From Planctomycetia bacterium (GTDB lineage Bacteria; Planctomycetota; Planctomycetia; Pirellulales; UBA1268), in contig BJHK01000010.1 in assembly GCA_014192425.1 (NCBI GenBank), positions 12,228 through 76,227 on the forward strand: a DNA stretch of 64,000 bases. The letters run 5' to 3'. Shown here piece after piece: positions 42,986 through 53,091 of the stretch. The notes beneath the pieces were generated by a model. That model worked only from the letters and a program-made list of their open reading frames with translations. It did no database searches and was not told the origin of the DNA. Position numbers and translations under genes: made by a program. Positions within the stretch are counted from its first letter, which is position 1; each line of letters starts with the position of its first letter.

Positions 42986-45900
42986 TCAAATCCGCCGCTT
43001 CTCCAACTGCATGTTCAGCGCCAGGCCCCTGATCTCGTTGGTGAGCACGTCGAAGCTCGCCGGCGTGCCGGCCTCGAGCGTGTTCTCCCCCTTGACCATG
43101 CTCTCGTAGATCTTCGTCCGACCCTCGACGTCGTCGCTCTTCACGGTGAGCAGTTCCTGGAGAATGTAGGCGGCGCCATATGCCTCCAGGGCCCAGACTT
43201 CCATCTCCCCGAACCGCTGGCCGCCGAACCGGGCCTTGCCGCCGAGGGGCTGCTGCGTGATCAGCGAGTATGGTCCCGTCGACCGGGCATGGACCTTGTC
43301 GTCGACGAGGTGATGAAGCTTGAGCATGTAGATGTAGCCGACCGTCGTCTCCTGTTCGAGCGGCTCGCCCGTGCGGCCATCGAAGAGCTGCGCCTTGCCG
43401 TGCGCCGGCAGGCCGGCGTCGGCGAGGACGACGTTGATGTCCTCCTCGCTGGCCCCGTCGAAGACCGGCGTGATCGCCTGGAACCCGAGAATCTTGCCGG
43501 CCCAGCCGAGGTGCGTTTCCAGGATCTGACCGACGTTCATCCGGCTCGGCACGCCGAGCGGGTTGAGGAGAATCTGCAGCGGCGTGCCGTCCGCGAGGAA
43601 CGGCATCTCCTCCTTGGGAAGGATCTTGGCGATCACCCCCTTGTTGCCATGGCGGCCGGCCATCTTGTCACCCACGGAGATGACCCGCTTGGCGGCGACG
43701 TAGACCTTGACCATCTGCAGCACGCCCGGGCGGAGTTCGTCGCCGCGCTTCATGCTGTTGAGCCGGCGCTCGCGGGCGTCGATGGCCGCCTCGACGGCCG
43801 GCCACATCGCCTTGTGGAGCTTCTCGATGTCGGCCTTCCGCTGCGGGGAGCGGATGTCGAGCTCCTCGAGGTTGAACTGCGCGGCCCGCTCGGCCACCAC
43901 CTTGTGGTCCTGGTTGCGGACGAGGGGGCTGCCGTCCGCCGCCTGGATGGGCTTCTGCAGCACCTTTTCGATCTCGGTGACGAGCCCGCCGAACGCCTCG
44001 GCGACGCGAAGGTTGCCCTCGTTCTCCGCCTCCTTGAGCTGCTTCTCGAACTCCCGGCGCTCGTCCTCGGAGAGGCTCATGCGCCGCGAGAACTTCTCGG
44101 TCGCGATCACGATCCCCTCGACGCCCGACGGGACCTCGAGCGAGTCGTTCTTCACGTCCTCGCCGGCCCGGCCGAAGATCGCGTGCAGCAGCTTCTCCTC
44201 GGGCGTCAGTTCGGTCTTGCTCTTGGGGGACACCTTGCCCACGAGGATGTCGCCGGGGCGGACGTAGGTGCCGATGCGGACGATGCCCGATTCGTCGAGG
44301 CTGTGCAGGGCCCGCTCACCGACGTTGGGGATGTCGCGGGTGAACTCCTCGCGGCCCAGCTTCGTGTCGCGGATCTCGATGTCGTACTCCTCGATGTGGA
44401 TCGACGTGTAGACGTCGTCCTCGACGAGCTCCTCGCTGATGATGATCGCGTCCTCGAAATTGAAGCCGTCCCAGGCCAGGAAGCCGACGAGCACGTTGCG
44501 GCCGAGGGCGAGTTCGCCCCGGTAGGTGGCGGCACCGTCGGCGATCACGTCCCCCTTCTCGACCTTCTGTCCCGGCTGCACGATCGGCTTCTGGTTCTGG
44601 CAGGTCCGCTCGTTGAGGCCGACGTACTTCCGCATCTTGTAGGTGTCGGCGCCGGAGGTCGTGGTGATCTCGATGCTGTCGGCATCGACGTAGCTCACCG
44701 TGCCCTTGCGGGCAGCGCGGACGAGGAGGCCGGAGTTGGCCGCCACGTCCCGCTCCATGCCGGTGGCCACCACCGGAGGCTCGGTGACGAGCAGCGGCAC
44801 GGCCTGCCGCTGCATGTTGGAGCCCATCAGGGCCCGGTTGGCGTCGTCGTGCTCGAGGAACGGGATCAGGCCCGCCGACACGCCCACCATCTGGCTCGGC
44901 GCCACGTCGATGTAATCGATCTCCTCAACCGGCACGAGGACGAAGTCCCCCTTGTAGCGGGCGATGATGTTGTCGCCAGACAGCCGGCTGGTCGCCTTGT
45001 CGACCAACGCGTCGGCCGGGGCGAGGTGGGCGTTGCTCTCCTCGTCGGCCCGCAGCCAGACGACGTCGTCCGTGAGCTTCCCCTTCGAGACCTTCCGATA
45101 CGGCGTGACGAGGAACCCGTAGGAGTCGACCCCGGAATAGATCGCGAGGCTGGAGATGAGGCCGATGTTCGTCCCTTCCGGCGTCTCGATCGGGCAGATG
45201 CGTCCGTAGTGGGAGATGTGGACGTCGCGGACCTCGAAACCGGCCCGCTTGCGGTTCAGGCCGCCCGGGCCGAGGGCCGACAGCCGGCGCTCGTGGGTCA
45301 GCATGGAGAGCGGGTTCGTCTGGTCCACCACCTGCGACAGCTCGCCGCGGCCGAAGAAGTATTCGATGGCCGCCGAGATGCTCTTGGGGTTGATCAGCGT
45401 CCGCGGCGACATCTCCGCCACGTCCTTGAGGCTCATCCGCTCCTGGACGGTGCGCCGAAGCTTGAGGAAGCCCTTGCGAAGCTCGTCGCTGGCCAGTTCG
45501 TCGATCGTTCGCAGTCGGCGGTTGCCGAGGTGGTCGATGTCGTCCACCTCCACGTCCCCCTCGCCGTCGCTGAGCTTGAGCATGTAGCGGATGGCGGCGA
45601 TCAGGTCCTCCGCCCGCAGGGTCATCTCCGTCTCGGGCACGTTGAGGCCGAGCTTGCGGTTGATGCGGAACCGGCCGACGCGGCCGAGCCGGTAGCGGTT
45701 GGTGTCCTTGAACTTCTCGTCGAACAGGGCCCGGGCCTTGTCGAGGGCCGGCGGATTGCCCGGCCGAAGCCGCTGGTAGATCCGCACGAGGGCGTCCTCG
45801 TGGCTCGGGGCAACGCCGGTCCGGCGCCTCGACTCGTCGGCGTCGTCCCGCAGGCTGTTGACGATCAGGGGAATCTTCTGTTCCTGCATCAGCTCGACGG

Positions 45901-46741
45901 CCTTGAGGCCGGAGGTGGCGATCAGTTCGGCATGGTCGTGGCTGATCTTGCAGCCGGCCTCGACGATGATCTCGCCGGCCCGGTCGGTGCCGCGCGGATA
46001 GACGATGTCGTCGACGGCGAACTTCCCCTCCAGCTTGGGAACACTGCGGCCGCCGCCGACCTTCTCGACGCTGGTCTTGTAGAACAGCTTGAGAATCTCG
46101 GAGTCGCGGCCGTACTTCGGATCCATGGCCCGAAGGAGGGTCAGGGCGGAGAACTTGCCGCTCTGGTCGATCCGCACCTGGAGAGCGTCCTTCTTGGAGA
46201 CGTTGAGCTCGATCCAGCTGCCGCGCTCGGGAATGATCCGGCAGTTGAAGGTCTTGCGATCGCTCGACTCGGTGTCGGCGACGAAGTCGATGCCGGGGGA
46301 ACGGTGGAGCTGGCTGACGACGACCCGCTCCGCACCGTTGATGATGAACTCGCCACCGCCGAGCATGATCGGAATGTCGCCGAGGTAGACCTCCTCCTCG
46401 ATCGGTTGCTCACGGGTGAGCCGGAGCCAGACCCGCAGCGGCCGCCCGTAGGTCAGCCGCAGTTGCCGGCACTCGTCCGGCTCGTAGCGGGGCTTGCCGA
46501 GTTCGTACCGCAGGTACTCGAGCTTGACGGTCTTGTCATAACTCTCGACCGGGAAGATCTCGCGCAGCACGCCCTCGATGCCATGGTCCTTGCGCTTGGC
46601 CGCCGGCACGTCGTACTGCAGGAACAGGTCGTAGAACCGGGTCTGGATCTCGGTCAGGTCGGGAATGTGGTGCCCGGCCCTGTTGCTCCCGAACGGTCGG
46701 ACGTCCTTCGTCTGCAGGCGGCGGACGGCGTGAGTTGCCAT
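42986..46741 (-). CDS. rpoB: RNA polymerase beta subunit
   Basis: 1251 residues. The rifampicin region reads [14 protein letters not shown] then [14 protein letters not shown] (plus-strand about 45270–45345). Asp516, His526 and Ser531 equivalents are present, but Phe514 is Val and Asn518 is Thr relative to E. coli. [13 protein letters not shown] and the C-terminal [20 protein letters not shown] are canonical. The gene has its own promoter-like sequence about 185 bp upstream. Confidence 0.98.
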   Translation of the reverse strand: MATHAVRRLQTKDVRPFGSNRAGHHIPDLTEIQTRFYDLFLQYDVPAAKRKDHGIEGVLREIFPVESYDKTVKLEYLRYELGKPRYEPDECRQLRLTYGRPLRVWLRLTREQPIEEEVYLGDIPIMLGGGEFIINGAERVVVSQLHRSPGIDFVADTESSDRKTFNCRIIPERGSWIELNVSKKDALQVRIDQSGKFSALTLLRAMDPKYGRDSEILKLFYKTSVEKVGGGRSVPKLEGKFAVDDIVYPRGTDRAGEIIVEAGCKISHDHAELIATSGLKAVELMQEQKIPLIVNSLRDDADESRRRTGVAPSHEDALVRIYQRLRPGNPPALDKARALFDEKFKDTNRYRLGRVGRFRINRKLGLNVPETEMTLRAEDLIAAIRYMLKLSDGEGDVEVDDIDHLGNRRLRTIDELASDELRKGFLKLRRTVQERMSLKDVAEMSPRTLINPKSISAAIEYFFGRGELSQVVDQTNPLSMLTHERRLSALGPGGLNRKRAGFEVRDVHISHYGRICPIETPEGTNIGLISSLAIYSGVDSYGFLVTPYRKVSKGKLTDDVVWLRADEESNAHLAPADALVDKATSRLSGDNIIARYKGDFVLVPVEEIDYIDVAPSQMVGVSAGLIPFLEHDDANRALMGSNMQRQAVPLLVTEPPVVATGMERDVAANSGLLVRAARKGTVSYVDADSIEITTTSGADTYKMRKYVGLNERTCQNQKPIVQPGQKVEKGDVIADGAATYRGELALGRNVLVGFLAWDGFNFEDAIIISEELVEDDVYTSIHIEEYDIEIRDTKLGREEFTRDIPNVGERALHSLDESGIVRIGTYVRPGDILVGKVSPKSKTELTPEEKLLHAIFGRAGEDVKNDSLEVPSGVEGIVIATEKFSRRMSLSEDERREFEKQLKEAENEGNLRVAEAFGGLVTEIEKVLQKPIQAADGSPLVRNQDHKVVAERAAQFNLEELDIRSPQRKADIEKLHKAMWPAVEAAIDARERRLNSMKRGDELRPGVLQMVKVYVAAKRVISVGDKMAGRHGNKGVIAKILPKEEMPFLADGTPLQILLNPLGVPSRMNVGQILETHLGWAGKILGFQAITPVFDGASEEDINVVLADAGLPAHGKAQLFDGRTGEPLEQETTVGYIYMLKLHHLVDDKVHARSTGPYSLITQQPLGGKARFGGQRFGEMEVWALEAYGAAYILQELLTVKSDDVEGRTKIYESMVKGENTLEAGTPASFDVLTNEIRGLALNMQLEKRRI

Positions 46742-46927
46742 ACTCAGGTGCTCCTGGGCGTGTTCGGACAGTTCCGGCGCAAGGGTGCGGCCGGGACGGG
46801 CGCTGGATCAGGACAGGCCGCTCCGGAGGCCGACCGGTAGCGAACCCGGGAACGGCACGGCGCGGCATCGACGGGGGAAGCGGAATCTGGGCGGCAAAGA
46901 GGAGACGACCAAGCGGGGCAGGCAAAT

Positions 46928-46955
46928 ACTATACCGCTTGCTGGCCGGAACGCAA
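46928..46955 (-). promoter_or_regulatory. putative rpoB promoter in the rplL–rpoB gap
   Basis: Read on the minus strand: TTGCGT (46950–46955), 16-bp spacer, TATAGT (46928–46933). The hairpin at 46936–46973 overlaps the spacer, so transcription from here would begin after the hairpin while read-through from rplL would include it. Confidence 0.55.
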
Positions 46956-46973
46956 AACCCCCGGCCAGCAAGC
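46936..46973 (-). promoter_or_regulatory. rplL–rpoB intercistronic hairpin (attenuator or processing site)
   Basis: Perfect 11-bp arms GCTTGCTGGCC / GGCCAGCAAGC around a 16-base loop, beginning 18 bp after the rplL stop on the transcript. E. coli has an attenuator and an RNase III site at the same place between rplL and rpoB. The loop, not the 3' side, carries the T run, so strong termination is doubtful. Confidence 0.6.
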
Positions 46974-46990
46974 CGCGAAATGTGCCTGAT

Positions 46991-47413
46991 TTACTTGATC
47001 GAAACCTTTGCCTTTGCCTCTTCCAGCTCCTTCTTGAGCTTCTCGGCGTCGGCCTTGGAGATACCCTCCTTGACCTTCGCCGGGCAGCCTTCGACGAGAT
47101 CCTTGGCCTCCTTGAGGCCGAGGCCGGTCGCGGCACGCACGACCTTGATGACGCCGATCTTGTTGTCGCCGAAGTTCTCGAGCACGACGTCGAACTCGGT
47201 CTTCTCCGCGGCAGCTTCGCCAGCGCCGGCACCAGCCGCACCGCCAGCCGGGGCGGCCATCACGACCGCGCCGCCTGCGGCCGGCTTGATGCCGTGAACC
47301 TCGTCGAGGTAGTCGGAAAGCTCCTTGGCAGCTTTGAGGGTGAGACCGACGATCTTGTCGCCGAGCTCCTTGGTTTCCTTCGTGAACTCGCGGGTCGCTT
47401 CAGCCGTTGCCAT
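46991..47413 (-). CDS. rplL: 50S ribosomal protein L7/L12
   Basis: Stalk protein that recruits translation GTPases. 140 residues. N-terminal dimerization helices, an Ala/Gly hinge ([18 protein letters not shown]), then the conserved C-terminal domain [38 protein letters not shown]. Slightly longer than E. coli (121) because of the N-terminal helices. AAGGATC lies just upstream of the chosen ATG. Confidence 0.97.
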   Translation of the reverse strand: MATAEATREFTKETKELGDKIVGLTLKAAKELSDYLDEVHGIKPAAGGAVVMAAPAGGAAGAGAGEAAAEKTEFDVVLENFGDNKIGVIKVVRAATGLGLKEAKDLVEGCPAKVKEGISKADAEKLKKELEEAKAKVSIK

Positions 47414-47604
47414 CGCTCGAGATCCTTTCCCTTCCAAGGTGAACGGTCGCCTGCCCTCGAGTGGACGAGTGCGACCGCGATTGATTGTGTGCTGTCAGTT
47501 GCCGCCGTCGACCATGCACCGGCCGACGCGACGAGCCTTCCTGTTTACCATGAACATTTCCGGAGTGAAGCCCTCCCCGAAAAATTCGGGAAAAACCGCC
47601 CCCG

Positions 47605-48150
47605 TCAGGCGGCCGGCTCTCCCGAAGCCTTCTCCAACTCCTCCGCCCGGGATGCGATCTGGCCGGCCAGGGTGCCCCCCGCGGCGAGAATCTGCCCCGA
47701 AAGCCTGCCGCCGATCGACAAGATCTGGCCGGATAGGAGGGAGAGCTGCTCGGATCGGGTCGGCCACTTCGCCACCCGCTTCACGTCGGCGGACTCGAGC
47801 CGGCTGCCGTCGAGAGCCCCGCCACGGCACTCGAACCCCTCGAAGCCCTTCACGCTGGTGAGGCGATCGAGTTCCTTCGCAAGATCGACGACATCCTCGC
47901 CACCCCAGGCGATGGCCAGCATCCCCTCGGTGCTGGAAAAGGCCGGGGCCAGCGGCGTGCCCTCGGTCGCCCGGCGAGCGAGGCTGTTCTTGATGAGCTG
48001 CAGATGGATCCGCTTCTTTCGCAGCGTCTGGCGGAGCTGGGCCGTCTTGACGGCGTCGAGCTGGCCGACGCTCACGAGGATCACATCGCCGACGCCGGTG
48101 AGCCGGGTGCGGAGGTCGTCGACCAGCATGTTCTTGACGAGTTTGCTCAT
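47605..48150 (-). CDS. rplJ: 50S ribosomal protein L10
   Basis: Stalk base that binds 23S rRNA and L12 dimers. 181 residues. MSKLVKNMLVDDLRTRL, LRKKRIHLQLIKNSLARRA and AKELDRLTSVKGFEGFECRGG are typical. The C-terminal helix that binds L12 (SLLSGQILSIGGRLSGQILAAGGTLAGQI is its span, here summarised) shows repeated SGQIL-type units and may seat several L12 dimers. A 191-bp gap to rplL is longer than usual and holds no gene. Confidence 0.95.
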   Translation of the reverse strand: MSKLVKNMLVDDLRTRLTGVGDVILVSVGQLDAVKTAQLRQTLRKKRIHLQLIKNSLARRATEGTPLAPAFSSTEGMLAIAWGGEDVVDLAKELDRLTSVKGFEGFECRGGALDGSRLESADVKRVAKWPTRSEQLSLLSGQILSIGGRLSGQILAAGGTLAGQIASRAEELEKASGEPAA

Positions 48151-48199
48151 CGGTTCACGTGCCCCGTGACGGGGTCCTGGGAGGCGTTGGGGGTGTGGT

Positions 48200-48880
48200 T
48201 CAGGCGGCGACCATGACGCCGGGCGTCATCGTCGCGCAGATCGAGATGCTCTTCACATACTGGCCGCGGACGCTCGCCGGCGCCATGCCGACGACATGGT
48301 CGATGAACGCGCGGATGTTGTCGGCGAGTTTGGGGGCGTCGAAGCTCACCTTGCCCACCACGGCGTGCACGATGCCCGTGGGGTCGTTGCGGAATTCGAC
48401 CTTCCCCGCCCGGTATTCGCCGACGGTCTTCTTGATGTCGGCCGTCACGGTGCCGGCGCGCGGGCTGGGCATCAGGCCACGCGGCCCGAGCACCTTGCCG
48501 AGCGGTCCGACGAGGCCCATCATGTCGGGAGCCGCGATGCAGACATCGAAGTCGGTCCAGCCCTCGCGGATCTTCTTGGCGAGTTCCTCGGCCCCCACCT
48601 CTTCGGCGCCGGCGGCACGGGCGTCGTCGGCGAGGTTGCCCTTGGCGAACACCACGACCCGCTTCGCCTTGCCGATGCCGTGGGGGAGCACGAGCGAGCC
48701 GCGGATGATCTGGTCGGCCTGCTTGGGGTCGATACCCAGCCGCATGTGGATCTCGACCGTCTGGTCGAACTTCGTGGGCGGGAACTTCTTCAGCACCGCC
48801 ACCGCCTCGGCGATCGGCAGCGGGGCCTCGGTCTTGGGCTTCGTCTCGAGCATCTTTCGCATGCGCTTGCTGTCTGGCAC
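48200..48880 (-). CDS. rplA: 50S ribosomal protein L1
   Basis: Forms the mobile L1 stalk and in many bacteria represses its own operon. 226 residues. [21 protein letters not shown], the [17 protein letters not shown] segment, [27 protein letters not shown] and [16 protein letters not shown] are diagnostic. Confidence 0.97.
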   Translation of the reverse strand: MPDSKRMRKMLETKPKTEAPLPIAEAVAVLKKFPPTKFDQTVEIHMRLGIDPKQADQIIRGSLVLPHGIGKAKRVVVFAKGNLADDARAAGAEEVGAEELAKKIREGWTDFDVCIAAPDMMGLVGPLGKVLGPRGLMPSPRAGTVTADIKKTVGEYRAGKVEFRNDPTGIVHAVVGKVSFDAPKLADNIRAFIDHVVGMAPASVRGQYVKSISICATMTPGVMVAA

Positions 48881-48963
48881 GGTCTGGACTCCTTGAATTC
48901 GAACTCGTTGTCTGGGTGGTGTCGGTGGGTGTCGGGGCGGTGCTGTCCGTTCGGCGCGGGCGG

Positions 48964-49389
48964 TCAGCCCTCGACGGTGATCCCCATGCTCCGGGCGGTG
49001 CCCTCGATCATCCGTCGGGCGTGTTCGCCGTCGCGGGCGTTGAGGTCGGCGGTCTTGAGCCGCACGATCTCGTCGAGCTGCGACTTGGTGACCTTCCCGA
49101 CCTTGTCCTTGTTGGGAACGCCCGAGCCCTTGGCGAGGCCGGCCGCCTTCTTGAGCAGGGCCGCCGCCGGCGGGCTCTTGGTGATGAACTCGAACGAGCG
49201 GTCGTTGTACACGGTGACCACGACCGGGATCGGCATGCCCGCGGCCTCGCGGGTGCGATCGTTGAACTGCTGAACGAACTGCCCGAGGTTGATGCCGAAC
49301 CGGCCGAGCGACGTGCCCACCGGCGGCGCGGGGGTGGCCTGCCCACCCGGCACCTGGAACTTCGCCTGCCCGACCATCTGCTTCGCCAT
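48964..49389 (-). CDS. rplK: 50S ribosomal protein L11
   Basis: Binds the GTPase-associated 23S rRNA region. 141 residues, standard length. [34 protein letters not shown], and the C-terminal [20 protein letters not shown] and [12 protein letters not shown]. First of the four ribosomal protein genes, 67 bp after nusG. Confidence 0.97.
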   Translation of the reverse strand: MAKQMVGQAKFQVPGGQATPAPPVGTSLGRFGINLGQFVQQFNDRTREAAGMPIPVVVTVYNDRSFEFITKSPPAAALLKKAAGLAKGSGVPNKDKVGKVTKSQLDEIVRLKTADLNARDGEHARRMIEGTARSMGITVEG

Positions 49390-49456
49390 CGCTATCCCTT
49401 TCTGCCTGCCTGTGCTGTGTGTTCGTGATTCGTGTCGCGTGTCTCGTTGGCCCCGG

Positions 49457-50221
49457 TCACACGGCCTCGATCTGCCAGTATTCGATGTCGACCGGGGTGG
49501 AGCGACCGAAGATGCTGAGCATCACCGTGACCCGGCCGTTGGCCTCGTCGATCGTCTCGACCTCGCCCTCGAAGTTCTCGAACGTGCCCTCGTTGATCTT
49601 GACCCGGTCCCCCTTCTTGAAGTTGATCTTCAGGCGGGGCGTCTCGTCCGTCCGCTCCTCGTCCTTATGGAGGAGTTTGGCCACGTCCTGGGGCAGCATC
49701 GGGCTCGGCCGGCCGGCCGAGCCGGTGAAGTCGCCGATGCCCCCGGTCTCGCGGACGAGGTACCAGGTCTCGTCGTTGAGGATCATGTTGACGAGGATGT
49801 AGCCGGGGTACAGCTTGCGGGTCACGACCCGCTTCTTGCCCCCCTTGAAGTCGGTGACCTGCTCCTTGGGCACGATCACCTCGCCGAAGAACGGCTGCAC
49901 GCCCTGGAGGGAGATCCTGCGAAGCAGGGCCTCACGGATCGAATCCTCACGGTTGCTCTGCACCTTGAGGATGTACCACTGCATGTCCCCCTTCGGAGCC
50001 GCCTTCTCCGCGACGACGACCTCCACGGGCCGTGCGTTCTCACCGCCGGCGAAGGGGTCGTCGAGTTCGGCGGGCGCGCCGTCGTCCTCGTCGTCGACGA
50101 GCGGTTCCGGCGCAGCGGCCTGCGCGGCCGTCGCGCCGGCTGAAGCCGGGAGGCTGTTCGGTTCCGCGGCGGCGGGTGCCACCGGGGATTCGCTTCCCTC
50201 ATGTTCGAACGCAGCGGCCAT
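49457..50221 (-). CDS. nusG: transcription elongation factor NusG with N-terminal extension
   Basis: Binds the RNA polymerase clamp, couples transcription to ribosomes and Rho. The NGN domain starts near residue 80 ([20 protein letters not shown]) and includes [14 protein letters not shown] and GIGDFTGS. The KOW domain has [19 protein letters not shown]. The first 79 residues are an Ala/Pro/acidic low-complexity tail absent from E. coli NusG (181 residues). The in-frame Met80 is a possible internal start, but the spacing after secE (21 bp) favours the long form. Confidence 0.93.
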   Translation of the reverse strand: MAAAFEHEGSESPVAPAAAEPNSLPASAGATAAQAAAPEPLVDDEDDGAPAELDDPFAGGENARPVEVVVAEKAAPKGDMQWYILKVQSNREDSIREALLRRISLQGVQPFFGEVIVPKEQVTDFKGGKKRVVTRKLYPGYILVNMILNDETWYLVRETGGIGDFTGSAGRPSPMLPQDVAKLLHKDEERTDETPRLKINFKKGDRVKINEGTFENFEGEVETIDEANGRVTVMLSIFGRSTPVDIEYWQIEAV

Positions 50222-50242
50222 GACGTGAACCTCGAAAACCGG

Positions 50243-50710
50243 CTAACCCCTCAGCACCGGGCGAAGGAGAAAGGCCCAAAAAAGATCATACCCAGCCAAT
50301 ATTGCCGACAGGGCGAAGATCAGAAAGATGATGACCGCCGAACTGCGGAACACCTCGTCCGCGGACGGCCAGGACACCTTTGCCATCTCCACCTCAACCG
50401 CGATCAGGAACTCGGCGAACGACGGGATGTTGACGATCCGCCAGCAGACCCAGAGGCCGATCGCGAGCAGCGCCGCGGGGAGGACGAACCGCAACAGGCC
50501 ATAGTCGCTCCCAATCGTCGACAGTCCTCCGAACCAGACCGGCAGTTGGGCCGCGAGCTGCCAGGTGCCGATGCCGATGATCGCGGCCAGGGCGGCGAAC
50601 GTGAACTGCCGCGCCATCCGACCCTGGGTTCGCTTGTAGACGTCGGCCCGGAAGAACTCCCCGATGAGAGATCCGCGGTTCAACCGATTTTCAGATGTGA
50701 TGCCTGCCAT
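50243..50710 (-). CDS. secE: preprotein translocase subunit SecE
   Basis: 155 residues with three transmembrane segments (about 35–58, 72–97, 122–150), like the three-span E. coli form. The conserved amphipathic cytosolic helix and SecY-contact element is EVEMAKVSWPSADEV just before the last segment. The ATG at 50710 is chosen, as upstream codons run toward tRNA-Trp and are not SecE-like. Confidence 0.92.
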   Translation of the reverse strand: MAGITSENRLNRGSLIGEFFRADVYKRTQGRMARQFTFAALAAIIGIGTWQLAAQLPVWFGGLSTIGSDYGLLRFVLPAALLAIGLWVCWRIVNIPSFAEFLIAVEVEMAKVSWPSADEVFRSSAVIIFLIFALSAILAGYDLFWAFLLRPVLRG

Positions 50711-50883
50711 GTCCTGCTCGTGATTCGTCCGTGACTCGCTCTGTCCTGCTCGTGTCCTGCTTGCTGCCCGCCGCCGATCACCGCCCAGCACTCGGTCCAC
50801 CACCACGTCCACCACCCGCATCACGACCCACCGCCCGCACGCGGGTCGCGACGCGCCTTACGGCGCGCCGCGACCCACGCGTG

Positions 50884-50956
50884 CAGGGGCGGCGGGGATC
50901 GAACTCGCAACCTCTGGTTTTGGAGACCAGCGCTCTGCCAGTTGAGCTACGCCCCT
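50884..50956 (-). tRNA. tRNA-Trp (anticodon CCA)
   Basis: 73 nt; acceptor arms AGGGGCG/CGCCCCT, anticodon arm CTGGT-CTCCAAA-ACCAG, discriminator G as expected for tryptophan. It lies between tuf and secE. The 102 bp separating it from tuf are too short for rpmG, which often sits here in other bacteria. Confidence 0.96.
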
Positions 50957-51058
50957 GTGGCGCCGGGGCCCCGCGGGCGGGAGCCCCTCAGCCGAACGAC
51001 TTGTGCATGCCGTGTCGAATCCACCTCGCCTCGTGGGTACAGCGCGGGACCTTCCCGC

Positions 51059-52258
51059 TCAGTCGAGGATCTTCGTGACGACGCCAGAGCCGACCGTCTT
51101 GCCACCCTCGCGGATGGCGAACCGGACGCCGTCGTCCATGGCGATCGGCACCATCAGCTCGACCTCCATCTTGACGTTGTCGCCGGGAGACACCATCTCC
51201 ACGCCGCTGAGGAGCTTCGTCGAGCCGGTGACGTCCGTGGTGCGGAAGTAGAACTGCGGACGGTAGCCCGCGAAGAACGGCGTGTGCCGCCCCCCTTCCT
51301 CCTTCGACAGCACGTACACCTCGCACTCGAACTTCCTGTGGGGCTTGATCGACCCCGGCTTGGCGAGCACCTGGCCGCGCTCGATGCCCTCGCGGGCCAC
51401 GCCGCGGAGCAGGCAGCCGACGTTGTCGCCGGCCTGTCCCCTGTCGAGCAGCTTCTTGAACATCTCGACTCCCGTGACGGTGGTCTTCTCGGCCTTTTCC
51501 TTGAGGCCGATGATCTCCACTTCGTCGCCCACCTTCACTTCGCCGCGCTCGATACGGCCCGTGGCCACGGTGCCGCGGCCTTCGATCGAGAACACGTCCT
51601 CGATCGCCATCAGGAACGGCTTGTCGAGCTCGCGGACGGGCTCGGGGATGTAGCTGTCCACCGCCGCGAGCAGATCGGCGATGCACTTGTTCTTTGCCGG
51701 ATCGGCCGGGCTGTCGTAGGCCGGCTTGCCCGCCCCGCGGATGATCGGCACATCGTCGCCGGGGAATCCGTACTTCGTCAGCAGTTCGCGGATCTCCATC
51801 TCGACGAGGTCGAGGAGTTCCGGATCGTCGACGAGATCGACCTTGTTGAGAAACACCACCAGCGCCGGCACACCGACCTGCTTGGCCAGAAGGATGTGCT
51901 CCCGCGTCTGCGGCATGGGGCCGTCGGCAGCGCTGACCACGAGGATTGCCCCGTCCATCTGGGCGGCACCGGTGATCATGTTCTTGATGAAGTCGGCGTG
52001 ACCGGGGCAGTCGATGTGGGCGTAGTGCCGCTTTTCGGTTTCGTACTCCACGTGGCTGACCGCGATCGTGACGGTCTTCGTCTCGTCGCGGACGGTACCA
52101 CCCTTGGCGATGTCGGCGTAGCTCTTGGCGACGGCCAGGTTCTTGGCCGCCTGCACCGCCACGAGGGCACCGGTGAGGGTGGTCTTTCCGTGGTCGATGT
52201 GCCCGATCGTTCCGACGTTGACGTGCGGCTTGCTCCGCGTGAACGTGTCCTTGGCCAT
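51059..52258 (-). CDS. tuf: elongation factor Tu
   Basis: Delivers aminoacyl-tRNA to the ribosome. 399 residues starting [20 protein letters not shown]. GTPase motifs [16 protein letters not shown] and NKVD, with [17 protein letters not shown]. Domains II and III follow, ending [20 protein letters not shown] precedes the ATG. It is flanked by tRNA-Thr(GGT) upstream and tRNA-Trp downstream in one transcription unit. Confidence 0.98.
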   Translation of the reverse strand: MAKDTFTRSKPHVNVGTIGHIDHGKTTLTGALVAVQAAKNLAVAKSYADIAKGGTVRDETKTVTIAVSHVEYETEKRHYAHIDCPGHADFIKNMITGAAQMDGAILVVSAADGPMPQTREHILLAKQVGVPALVVFLNKVDLVDDPELLDLVEMEIRELLTKYGFPGDDVPIIRGAGKPAYDSPADPAKNKCIADLLAAVDSYIPEPVRELDKPFLMAIEDVFSIEGRGTVATGRIERGEVKVGDEVEIIGLKEKAEKTTVTGVEMFKKLLDRGQAGDNVGCLLRGVAREGIERGQVLAKPGSIKPHRKFECEVYVLSKEEGGRHTPFFAGYRPQFYFRTTDVTGSTKLLSGVEMVSPGDNVKMEVELMVPIAMDDGVRFAIREGGKTVGSGVVTKILD

Positions 52259-52374
52259 GCTCTCTCCTGTGTGCTCCTCGGAAGTGAAAAACCGAACTGG
52301 TTGCTGGTGCTCGTCGTGCGTGCCCGATTGGGCGTTGATCCTACTCGAACCGCGGGCCTTTCGGACCCGCGGAG

Positions 52375-52448
<74 letters not shown>

Positions 52449-52553
52449 GAATTGCCTGCGGTTGCAGAGGCCATGGGTTGTGGTGGTGTTTCTATGTGGT
52501 GCGTTGCGGGCGGTGTGTTGGGGACGTCGGTGCGGAAGCGGGACGGGCCTCGA

Positions 52554-52624
52554 AGCGGGTGAAGGGAATCGAACCCTCGTCTTTAGCTTGGAAGGCTATT
52601 GCTCTACCATTGAGCTACACCCGC
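52554..52624 (-). tRNA. tRNA-Gly (anticodon TCC)
   Basis: 71 nt; acceptor arms GCGGGTG/CACCCGC, anticodon loop CTTCCAA (TCC), T arm GAGGG-TTCGATT-CCCTT-type. The closing anticodon-stem pair is A·A. Confidence 0.95.
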
Positions 52625-52706
52625 GTTCTCGCAGCGGTTTCGGCGAGGGTGGCATGCGGCACGGAGTGCCCCATGCTTCGGCAAACCCGACGGGGAGGGA
52701 TGAGAC

Positions 52707-52788
52707 TGGGGAGTGCAGGATTCGAACCTGCGAAGGCATAGCCATCAGATTTACAGTCTGACCCCTTTGACCGCTCGGGAAACTCCCC
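52707..52788 (-). tRNA. tRNA-Tyr (anticodon GTA)
   Basis: 82 nt with a long variable arm; acceptor arms GGGGAGT/ACTCCCC, anticodon arm CAGAC-TGTAAAT-type loop with GTA, T loop TTCGAAT, discriminator A. Confidence 0.95.
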
Positions 52789-52901
52789 TGCTGATGTGGT
52801 GCGTGCTCCTGTCTGGAACGGATGTATTGATGCTAGCGAACGCGTCGGCGCGAATCCGTCCGGGCCGCGCGACGTCGGCCCGGGGCCGCGTCGCCATGCT
52901 G

Positions 52902-52974
52902 AGCTAGCGGCGGGAGTTGAACCCGCAACCTGCTGATTACAAATCAGCTGCTCTGCCAATTGAGCTACGCTAGC
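52902..52974 (-). tRNA. tRNA-Thr (anticodon TGT)
   Basis: 73 nt; acceptor arms GCTAGCG/CGCTAGC, anticodon arm GCTGA-TTTGTAA-TCAGC, T arm GCGGG-TTCAACT-CCCGC. First gene after the promoter at 53001–53028. Confidence 0.96.
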
Positions 52975-53000
52975 GGCCGGTCGAAACCGCGAAACCTTGA

Positions 53001-53028
53001 AGTGTACGGATTCAGGGTTCCCATGCAA
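53001..53028 (-). promoter_or_regulatory. putative sigma70-type promoter of the tRNA–tuf–secE cluster
   Basis: Minus strand: TTGCAT (53023–53028), 16-bp spacer, TACACT (53001–53006), about 27 bp before the 5' end of tRNA-Thr(TGT). Well placed to drive the four tRNAs, tuf and beyond. Confidence 0.65.
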
Positions 53029-53091
53029 GACGGCCCTTTGTTTCGGCCAAAATGCCCTGCCGACGCCCGTTGGACCGGACGGTTCCCGCCC

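Noticed and set aside
47576-47590. Terminator between rplJ and rplL (CCCGAA-TTT-TTCGGG)
   Set aside because: Only a 6-bp stem, and the T run precedes rather than follows it on the transcript.
50957-51058. A possible rpmG (L33) gene between tuf and tRNA-Trp
   Set aside because: The gap is only 102 bp and contains no suitable frame.
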